A DNA stretch of 64,000 nt from an uncultured Bacteroides sp. Lineage in GTDB: Bacteria > Bacteroidota > Bacteroidia > Bacteroidales > Bacteroidaceae. Positions 8,576 through 15,761 of this stretch are shown here, one piece after another. The position numbers were made by a program, and so were the translations under genes. The stretch lies in the NCBI GenBank assembly GCA_947574505.1, contig CANPJW010000012.1, forward strand, positions 1 to 64,000, read 5' to 3'. The notes beneath the pieces were generated by a model. It saw only the letters and a list, made by a program, of their open reading frames with translations, was not told the DNA's origin and did not search any database. Numbering within the stretch: the stretch's first letter is position 1; every line of letters starts with the position of its first letter.

Positions 8576-9754
8576 ATGGAATCATTCTACCGCACACACG
8601 CCTACCTCGTTGAGCACACCAATGCCCCCGTTCGCCGCGATCTCATGGACGAGATCGACTGGAGCGACCGCCTGATTGGTATCAAAGGGACACGTGGCGT
8701 AGGAAAAACCACTTTCCTTCTCCAATATGCCAAAGAGAAATTCGGGAACGACCGTTCCTGTCTGTTCATCAACATGAACAACTTCTATTTCTCGGGTCAC
8801 AGCATTATAGAGTTCGCCAACGAATTTCAAAAACGTGGCGGAAAAGTATTGTTGATCGACCAGGTGTTCAAACATCCGGAATGGAGCAAAGAGTTACGCA
8901 TGTGTTACGACCGTTTTCCTAATCTGAAAATAGTCTTCACCGGCTCGTCCGTGATGCGACTGAAAGAAGAAAATCTTGAATTACGTGATATCGCAAAGAG
9001 CTATAACCTGCGCGGATTCTCTTTCCGTGAATTCCTGAACTTGCAGACAGGTATGAAATTCCGGGCATACAGCCTCGAAGAAATTCTTAGCACTCACGAA
9101 CAGATTGCCAAAGGAGTACTCTCCAAAGTTCGTCCGCTTGACTATTTTCAGGATTACCTGCACCACGGATTCTATCCGTTCTTCCTCGAAAAACGTAACT
9201 TTTCGGAGAATCTGCTGAAGACGATGAACATGATGGTGGAAGTAGATATCCTGCTCATCAAACAAATTGAACTGAAATATCTTTCAAAGATAAAAAAATT
9301 GCTATATTTGCTCGCTGTCGACGGACCGAAGGCTCCAAATGTGAGCCAACTGGCAAGCGACATACAGACATCTCGCGCCACGGTGATGAACTATATCAAG
9401 TATCTGGCAGATGCGCGACTCATTAATTTGGTTTATCCGAAAGGGGAAGAATTCCCTAAAAAACCTTCGAAAATAATGATGCACAACTCCAACCTGATGT
9501 ATTCCATCTATCCGGTGAAAGTGGAAGAGCTGGATGTGCTCGACACATTCTTTGCAAATTCTTTATGGAAAGACCATAAGATACATAAAGGGGATAAAAA
9601 CGTCTCTTTTATGGTAGACGAAGTAATGCCGTTCAAAATTTGCCAGGAAGGCGCAAAAATCAAGAACAATCCGAATGTAACGTACGCGTTGCATAAGGCT
9701 GAAATAGGTCGTGGCAACCAGATACCCCTCTGGATGTTCGGCTTTTTATATTAA
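8576..9754 (+). CDS. AAA-family ATP-binding protein (AAA_14/DUF4143 type)
   Basis: 392 residues from ATG 8576. The P-loop GTRGVGKTT is at residues ~38-46, followed by a Walker B-like strand (KVLLIDQV) and a sensor segment (KIVFTGSSV). The C-terminal third has a winged-helix look (SQLASDIQTSRATVMNYIKYL) and then the domain common to DUF4143 ATPases. This family is abundant in anaerobes and is unassigned biochemically; a NTP-driven regulatory or DNA-linked role is likely. It has its own promoter and precedes PFOR by 32 bp without an obvious terminator, so read-through into PFOR is possible. Confidence 0.8.
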   Translation: MESFYRTHAYLVEHTNAPVRRDLMDEIDWSDRLIGIKGTRGVGKTTFLLQYAKEKFGNDRSCLFINMNNFYFSGHSIIEFANEFQKRGGKVLLIDQVFKHPEWSKELRMCYDRFPNLKIVFTGSSVMRLKEENLELRDIAKSYNLRGFSFREFLNLQTGMKFRAYSLEEILSTHEQIAKGVLSKVRPLDYFQDYLHHGFYPFFLEKRNFSENLLKTMNMMVEVDILLIKQIELKYLSKIKKLLYLLAVDGPKAPNVSQLASDIQTSRATVMNYIKYLADARLINLVYPKGEEFPKKPSKIMMHNSNLMYSIYPVKVEELDVLDTFFANSLWKDHKIHKGDKNVSFMVDEVMPFKICQEGAKIKNNPNVTYALHKAEIGRGNQIPLWMFGFLY

Positions 9755-9786
9755 AAGATTTATTTACTTAAATATTTAATTTAGTT

Positions 9787-12700
9787 ATGACTAAACAGAA
9801 GAAATTCATCACTTGTGATGGTAACCAAGCTGCAGCACATATCTCGTATATGTTCTCTGAAGTAGCAGCTATCTACCCCATCACTCCTTCTTCGACTATG
9901 GCTGAGTACGTAGACGAATGGTCTGCCGCAGGACGTAAGAACATCTTCGGCGAAACAGTATTGGTACAGGAAATGCAATCTGAAGGTGGTGCTGCCGGTG
10001 CAGTTCACGGTTCTCTTCAGGCGGGTGCGTTGACTACTACTTACACTGCTTCTCAGGGTCTTCTCCTGATGATCCCTAATATGTACAAAATTGCCGGTGA
10101 GTTCTTGCCTTGCGTATTCCATGTATCTGCTCGTACATTGGCTTCTCACGCATTGTGTATCTTCGGTGACCACCAAGACGTAATGTCAGCTCGTCAGACT
10201 GGCTTTGCGATGTTGGCTGAAGGCTCTGTACAGGAAGTTATGGATTTGGCTGGTGTTGCTCACTTGGCTACCATCAAATCTCGCGTTCCGTTCATGAACT
10301 TCTTCGATGGTTTCCGCACATCTCACGAAATCCAGAAGATTGAAATGTTGGAAAATGATGATCTTGCTCCGCTAATCGACCAGGAAGCTTTGGCTGAATT
10401 CCGTGCCCGCGCACTGAACCCGATGAAACCGGTAGCTCGTGGTATGGCTGAAAATCCTGACCATTTCTTCCAACATCGTGAATCATGCAACAACTACTAT
10501 GAAGCAGTTCCTGCTATCGTAGAAGAATACATGAATGAAATTTCTAAAATCACAGGCCGTAAATACGGTTTGTTCGATTACTATGGTGCAGAAGATGCAG
10601 AACGCGTAATTATCGCTATGGGTTCTGTAACAGAAGCTGCCCGCGAAGCTATCGACTACCTGGTAGCAAACGGCGAAAAAGTGGGTATGGTTGCCGTACA
10701 CCTGTATCGTCCGTTCTCTGCTAAACACTTCCTGGCTGCTGTACCTAAGACTGCTAAAACTATCGCAGTTCTTGACCGTACTAAAGAACCGGGTGCTAAC
10801 GGCGAACCTCTTTACCTTGACGTTAAAGACTGCTTCTACGGTGCAGAAAATGCTCCGGTTATCGTTGGCGGCCGCTACGGTTTGGGTTCAAAAGATACTA
10901 CTCCTGCTCAAATCCTTTCAGTATTCGAAAACTTGGCTATGCCAATGCCGAAGAACCACTTCACTATCGGTATCGTAGACGACGTTACTTTCACTTCTCT
11001 TCCTCAAAAAGAAGAAATCGCTTTAGGCGGCGAAGGTATGTTCGAAGCTAAATTCTACGGTTTAGGTGCTGACGGTACAGTAGGTGCTAACAAGAACTCT
11101 GTAAAGATTATCGGTGACAACACTGACAAACACTGCCAAGCTTACTTCTCATACGACTCTAAGAAGTCAGGTGGTTTCACTTGTTCTCACTTGCGTTTTG
11201 GTGATACTCCGATCCGTTCTACTTACTTGGTAAATACTCCGAATTTCGTTGCTTGTCACGTTCAGGCTTACCTGCACATGTACGATGTAACTCGCGGTTT
11301 GCGTAAGAACGGTTCTTTCTTGCTGAACACAATCTGGGAAGGTGAAGAACTGGCTAAGAACCTGCCTAACAAGGTTAAGAAATATTTTGCACAGAACAAC
11401 ATTTCCGTATATTATATCAACGCAACTCAGATTGCACAGGAAATCGGTTTGGGCAACCGTACCAACACGATCCTTCAATCTGCATTCTTCCGTATCACAG
11501 GCGTTATTCCTGTAGAACAAGCTGTTGAGCAGATGAAGAAATTCATCGTTAAGTCTTACGGCAAGAAGGGTGAAGACGTTGTCAACAAGAACTATGCTGC
11601 CGTTGACCGTGGTGGTGAATACAAGACTTTGGCTGTTGATCCTGCTTGGGCTAACCTGCCGGATGACACAAAAGCTGAAAACAACGATCCTGCATTCATC
11701 AACGAAGTAGTTCGTCCTATCAATGCACAGGATGGTGACCTGCTGCCTGTATCTGCATTCAAAGGTATCGAAGACGGTACTTGGCATCAAGGAACTGCTA
11801 AATATGAAAAACGTGGTGTAGCAGCATTCGTTCCCGAATGGAATCCGGAAAACTGTATCCAGTGTAACAAGTGTGCGTACGTTTGTCCTCACGCTGCTAT
11901 CCGTCCGTTCGTGCTTGATGCAGAAGAACAGAAGGGGGCTCAGTTCACACAATTGAAAGCAGTAGGTAAAGCATTCGACGGCATGACTTTCCGTATGCAA
12001 GTAGACGTGCTTGACTGCTTGGGTTGCGGCAACTGTGCCGACATCTGTCCGGGCAATCCGAAGAAGGGTGGCAAGGCATTGACCATGAAACACCTCGAAA
12101 GCCAATTGGCTGAAGCTGACAACTGGACTTACTGCGTAGACAACGTGAAGACTAAACAACATCTTGTTGACATCAAGGCTAACGTGAAGAACTCACAGTT
12201 CGCGACTCCATTGTTTGAGTTCTCAGGTGCTTGCTCAGGTTGTGGTGAAACTCCGTACGTGAAATTGATTTCTCAATTGTTCGGTGACCGTGAAATGGTT
12301 GCTAACGCTACCGGATGTTCTTCTATCTACTCCGGCTCTGTTCCTTCTACTCCTTACACTAAGAACGAGAACGGTCATGGTCCTGCTTGGGCTAACTCAC
12401 TGTTCGAGGACTTCTGTGAATTCGGTTTGGGTATGGAATTGGCTAACGAGAAGATGCGTGCCCGTATCGTGAAAGTGATGAACGAGGCTATTGCTGCCGA
12501 GTGTACTCCTGCTGAAGTGAAAGAATTGTTCACCGAATGGATGAACAATATGCTGGATGCAGAAAAGACTAAGGAATTGGCAGCTAAAATTATTCCGGTT
12601 GTTGAAGCTAACAAGGATAAATGTAACCACTGCAAACAAATCGCTGAACTGCAACAATATCTTGTTAAACGCAGCCAGTGGATTATCGGTGGTGACGGTG

Positions 12701-13335
12701 CTTCTTACGATATCGGTTACGGTGGCCTTGACCATGTAATCGCTTCCGGTAAGGACGTTAATATCCTTGTTCTGGATACTGAAGTTTACTCTAACACAGG
12801 TGGTCAGTCTTCTAAGGCTACTCCGGTAGGTGCTATCGCCAAGTTCGCTGCTGCCGGTAAGCGCGTACGTAAGAAAGACCTCGGTCTGATGGCTACTACT
12901 TACGGTTATGTATATGTTGCACAAATCGCTATGGGTGCTGACCATGCTCAAACGCTGAAAGCTCTCCGCGAAGCAGAAGCATATCCGGGACCATCTTTGA
13001 TTATCGCTTACGCTCCGTGTATCAACCACGGTCTGAAAGCCGGTATGGGTAAGAGCCAAGAAGAAGAAGAAAAGGCTGTAGCATGCGGTTACTGGCACTT
13101 GTGGCGTTACAACCCGGCTTTGGAAGCTGAAGGCAAGAATCCGTTCCAGTTGGATAGCAAAGAACCGAACTGGGCTGATTTCCAAGGTTTCTTGAAGGGT
13201 GAAGTTCGTTACGCTTCTGTAATGAAACAATATCCTGCTGAAGCTGAAGAACTGTTCAAAGCTGCTGAAGAAAACGCTAAATGGCGTTACAACAGCTACA
13301 AACGTTTGGCTAGAGAAAACTGGGGTGCTGAATAA
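9787..13335 (+). CDS. nifJ: Pyruvate:ferredoxin (flavodoxin) oxidoreductase
   Basis: The 1182-residue protein converts pyruvate and CoA to acetyl-CoA, CO2 and reduced ferredoxin, the central anaerobic step of Bacteroides. The domain order is the classic single-chain one: N-terminal pyruvate-binding domain (YPITPSSTMAEYVDEW), gamma and CoA domains, two 4Fe-4S motifs (CIQCNKCAYVCP near 690-701 and CLGCGNCADICP near 743-755), and a C-terminal TPP domain with a further Cys pair (CSGCGETPY, ~815) and GDGASYDIGYGGLDHV. Codon choice is strongly biased, as in highly expressed genes. The final 247 bp recur at 15031-15280; this copy ends NWGAE where the other ends NWGAAE. Confidence 0.97.
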   Translation: MTKQKKFITCDGNQAAAHISYMFSEVAAIYPITPSSTMAEYVDEWSAAGRKNIFGETVLVQEMQSEGGAAGAVHGSLQAGALTTTYTASQGLLLMIPNMYKIAGEFLPCVFHVSARTLASHALCIFGDHQDVMSARQTGFAMLAEGSVQEVMDLAGVAHLATIKSRVPFMNFFDGFRTSHEIQKIEMLENDDLAPLIDQEALAEFRARALNPMKPVARGMAENPDHFFQHRESCNNYYEAVPAIVEEYMNEISKITGRKYGLFDYYGAEDAERVIIAMGSVTEAAREAIDYLVANGEKVGMVAVHLYRPFSAKHFLAAVPKTAKTIAVLDRTKEPGANGEPLYLDVKDCFYGAENAPVIVGGRYGLGSKDTTPAQILSVFENLAMPMPKNHFTIGIVDDVTFTSLPQKEEIALGGEGMFEAKFYGLGADGTVGANKNSVKIIGDNTDKHCQAYFSYDSKKSGGFTCSHLRFGDTPIRSTYLVNTPNFVACHVQAYLHMYDVTRGLRKNGSFLLNTIWEGEELAKNLPNKVKKYFAQNNISVYYINATQIAQEIGLGNRTNTILQSAFFRITGVIPVEQAVEQMKKFIVKSYGKKGEDVVNKNYAAVDRGGEYKTLAVDPAWANLPDDTKAENNDPAFINEVVRPINAQDGDLLPVSAFKGIEDGTWHQGTAKYEKRGVAAFVPEWNPENCIQCNKCAYVCPHAAIRPFVLDAEEQKGAQFTQLKAVGKAFDGMTFRMQVDVLDCLGCGNCADICPGNPKKGGKALTMKHLESQLAEADNWTYCVDNVKTKQHLVDIKANVKNSQFATPLFEFSGACSGCGETPYVKLISQLFGDREMVANATGCSSIYSGSVPSTPYTKNENGHGPAWANSLFEDFCEFGLGMELANEKMRARIVKVMNEAIAAECTPAEVKELFTEWMNNMLDAEKTKELAAKIIPVVEANKDKCNHCKQIAELQQYLVKRSQWIIGGDGASYDIGYGGLDHVIASGKDVNILVLDTEVYSNTGGQSSKATPVGAIAKFAAAGKRVRKKDLGLMATTYGYVYVAQIAMGADHAQTLKALREAEAYPGPSLIIAYAPCINHGLKAGMGKSQEEEEKAVACGYWHLWRYNPALEAEGKNPFQLDSKEPNWADFQGFLKGEVRYASVMKQYPAEAEELFKAAEENAKWRYNSYKRLARENWGAE

Positions 13336-13356
13336 AAAGCTATTTTAAAAAAGGGG

Positions 13357-13390
13357 AAAGGCGGAAGTCCATAAGGATATCCGCCTTTTT
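13357..13390 (+). terminator. Terminator after the intact PFOR gene
   Basis: AAAGGCGGA (13357-13365) pairs with TCCGCCTTT (13380-13388), and T residues follow. It lies 22 bp after the PFOR stop. It is unrelated in sequence to the terminator after the second PFOR tail (15313-15358). Confidence 0.8.
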
Positions 13391-13460
13391 ACTTATAATT
13401 AAAAATATCTTTAATCAATATAACCTTAACTCACTCAGCAACTCTATAAGAGTTCGTACA

Positions 13461-14450
13461 CTACAAGATAGTGTACTTCAAAAAGCCATCTTCAAATACG
13501 TCACCATTATAACCATATATAATTCCGTTCTCTTCATCCACATCAAATGCATATAATAGAACGTCCAGTTCGTATTTGGCGACAGAATGCCCTGAATAAT
13601 CAAATACTTCAATAAAACATCCTTTTTCTCCTTTAGGACATCTTATATAGAAATAACGTTTACCCGTAACTAATTCACGCTGACAAAATTTGCTCTCTTT
13701 GACATTATTCACTATTATATGAGGAACTACAGTCTTATCAACAAGTCTCTTGCAGAGCTTCATATCACTTACTCGATAAAAGTCTATTTGCTTTTTATAA
13801 GTATAAGCATAGATTATTAAAGAGTCGTTAGCTGCCAAATATCCTCTATTCTCATCAAAGAATAATTCCTTCTGCTTTTGTTCAATCAAAATCTGCCCCG
13901 TTATCTGCATGGTATTCAAATTGACTTTTTCTATATTAAGTTTATAGGGAAACGTACTATATATTAATAAAGAATCGTTGACAACATTCATAAAATTGAC
14001 TATTCTATCAGAGATAGGTAGTTTAATTTCTTCCTCAAGAGACATATGGTTATTATCCAATATAAAACATTTGATAAGAAATGGGGTGTATCCCCAAATA
14101 TAAACTTTATCAGAAACAGTTTTACATAATGTGGGAGATATTTGAAATTCATCTTTTCCTCCTCCTTTGACTCCACCTTGATAAATACAATGAAATCCAG
14201 GAAGTGAATATTGATATATCATAGCATCATTATTTCTTGAATCTGTTACAAAAAGATTTCCTTTTTTTACCACTATTCCATCAGGAGAGAATATTTCATT
14301 TACTCTTATTTTCTCCGCACAAAAAGTTTTTTTCACTGGAAAGGGCTCTATTTCCAGTGAAGATACCTGCCTTTGTGCACAAGTTTGTCCGCTACATGCA
14401 ATAATAATTAAAGTATAAATAAGTAATAAACAAATTTTATTTTTCAACAT
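13461..14450 (-). CDS. 6-bladed beta-propeller protein (TolB-like), NVEALA partner
   Basis: The 329-residue protein has an N-terminal export signal (IIIACSGQTCA, possibly lipidated at Cys19) and then repeated beta-strand blocks such as IFSPDGIVVKKGNLFVTDSR and DEENGIIYGYNG, as expected of the 6-bladed propeller family often seen beside NVEALA peptides in Bacteroides. It lacks Tyr-Trp-Thr-Asp-type catalytic residues, so a binding role is more likely. It is transcribed with the NVEALA gene 167 bp upstream. The DNA is clearly more AT-rich than PFOR, in line with foreign origin. It lies between the two PFOR tails. Confidence 0.75.
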   Translation of the reverse strand: MLKNKICLLLIYTLIIIACSGQTCAQRQVSSLEIEPFPVKKTFCAEKIRVNEIFSPDGIVVKKGNLFVTDSRNNDAMIYQYSLPGFHCIYQGGVKGGGKDEFQISPTLCKTVSDKVYIWGYTPFLIKCFILDNNHMSLEEEIKLPISDRIVNFMNVVNDSLLIYSTFPYKLNIEKVNLNTMQITGQILIEQKQKELFFDENRGYLAANDSLIIYAYTYKKQIDFYRVSDMKLCKRLVDKTVVPHIIVNNVKESKFCQRELVTGKRYFYIRCPKGEKGCFIEVFDYSGHSVAKYELDVLLYAFDVDEENGIIYGYNGDVFEDGFLKYTIL

Positions 14451-14617
14451 ATTATTTATTCTTTCTAAAACGACTATCTTAATTCAATAAATAAGCCTAT
14501 GGTATACTGTATATACTGTATCTATCATTTAGAGGTTTTTAGCCCAAAGAGTCAGTTTTTTATATATAAAAAAATAATACTTTTCAATGAATAATATATC
14601 TATAGACCATAATAAAG

Positions 14618-14920
14618 TTACCATCCCGGTAGATTAGGAAAAGAACCTGCACAGGTAGAAGTACCTATACTCGTAGTGGATTTTACTGTATTACAGCCAC
14701 TGCATGACGTAACATAAAATGCGGGTTCGTCTGGTAGTAATGTTGTACTGGTAAAAATGTAACACTGTTTGAACCCTCCGGTAAACTCATCATATGCCAA
14801 AGCCTCCACATTAAGAAGTGTTAACTGAGTTAATCCATTTTTTGAATTATATGTCACATGGACACCATAACAAGCAACTGCTATAATCAAAGCAGCTAAA
14901 CCATAAAATCTTTTTTTCAT
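14618..14920 (-). CDS. NVEALA-family small exported peptide
   Basis: The 100-residue product has a short hydrophobic leader (FYGLAALIIAVACYGVHVTY) followed by LLNVEALAYDE, which carries the diagnostic NVEALA sequence near residues 37-42. The mature part contains five cysteines, including CSGC, and is Gly/Ser/Thr-rich. NVEALA proteins are small, Bacteroidetes-specific, usually multi-copy, and of unknown function; the conserved box is thought to be an export or processing signal. It is the upstream partner of the propeller gene. Confidence 0.85.
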   Translation of the reverse strand: MKKRFYGLAALIIAVACYGVHVTYNSKNGLTQLTLLNVEALAYDEFTGGFKQCYIFTSTTLLPDEPAFYVTSCSGCNTVKSTTSIGTSTCAGSFPNLPGW

Positions 14921-15030
14921 TTTGATAAGTTTTTAATTTATTACTTTGTGTATTTTTTTGTAAATATACTGTTTTATTAGTGGCAAGCAATATTTTATGG
15001 TATGTTATTCAGCAGATTAGATATAATTTA

Positions 15031-15280
15031 TTACTGGCACTTGTGGCGTTACAACCCGGCTTTGGAAGCTGAAGGCAAGAATCCGTTCCAGTTGGATAGC
15101 AAAGAACCGAACTGGGCTGATTTCCAAGGTTTCTTGAAGGGTGAAGTTCGTTACGCTTCTGTAATGAAACAATATCCTGCTGAAGCTGAAGAGTTGTTCA
15201 AAGCTGCTGAAGAGAACGCTAAATGGCGTTACAACAGCTACAAACGTCTGGCTAAAGAAAACTGGGGTGCTGCCGAATAA
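15031..15280 (+). pseudogene. Displaced second copy of the PFOR 3' end
   Basis: This segment repeats the last 247 bp of PFOR (13089-13335). The first 162 bp are identical; the last part has five substitutions and one extra codon (NWGAAE instead of NWGAE). Upstream of 15031 similarity stops abruptly. An ATG at 15002 opens a frame into it, but the first nine codons are unrelated and the product would lack every catalytic domain, so I do not call it a gene. The strong terminator that follows suggests that this is the native PFOR tail, cut off by insertion of the propeller/NVEALA cassette. Confidence 0.85.
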
Positions 15281-15312
15281 TCGGTTGTCACACTGTTGAC
15301 AGATAAATAATC

Positions 15313-15358
15313 AAGTAGGAGGAAAACGAAGTTTTTGTTTTCCTCCTACTTTTGTTTT
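15313..15358 (+). terminator. Strong terminator after the displaced PFOR tail
   Basis: A perfect 15-bp stem (15313-15327 with 15337-15351) is followed by a T-rich tract. It sits 32 bp after the stop of a 83-codon gene fragment, the position expected for the original PFOR terminator. Confidence 0.9.
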
Positions 15359-15478
15359 TTTTACCCACCAAACTACTGAATATCACGGCTCTTTCATTTA
15401 ACTTTGATGCTATAATGCACCACTGTTTAATCACACTGTGCCCCAGAAAAAGACCACTCCGTATGGAGCCGAAAGAGA

Positions 15479-15757
15479 TTCACAGCCATAGGATATGCAA
15501 CGCAAACACTTACGCCTGCATATGGAAATGAGTTAAAAAGTGACTTTGGAGTAGCCCTTACCAGTGGACGTGCTGTCTATTTGCACAAAAAGCCATTATT
15601 CGGTAAACTCAAGTTTGCATTTAATTGGGGCTCGGATATCAGCTATACCAAGTATAAGAACTACAAAGAAGAGTATAACTACAGTGCTGCTGACGAAATG
15701 GAAATCCAAGACTACGGTTTGCATCAATGTGACAATACCCGTTCAATGGCGGGCTGA
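15479..15757 (+). pseudogene. Fragment of an outer-membrane protein gene
   Basis: An open frame without start codon reads TLTPAYGNELKSDFGVALTS, then GRAVYLHKKPLFGKLKFAFNWG and further beta-barrel-like sequence, and ends at 15757. It resembles the N-terminal part of a Bacteroides OMP family with the phrase SGR..YLHKKP. The N-terminal signal and most of the barrel are missing. It abuts the 3' end of the HTCS gene by 4 bp, so a deletion probably joined them. Bases 15361-15478 hold nothing else I can name. Confidence 0.55.
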
Positions 15758-15761
15758 AGTT

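Noticed and set aside
11167..12162. 331-codon frame antisense to PFOR
   Set aside because: Generated by strong codon bias on the sense strand; cysteine- and valine-rich nonsense without domains.
15002..15280. 92-codon open frame presented by the displaced PFOR tail
   Set aside because: Only the copied tail has homology; the first nine codons are unrelated and the product would lack cofactor sites.
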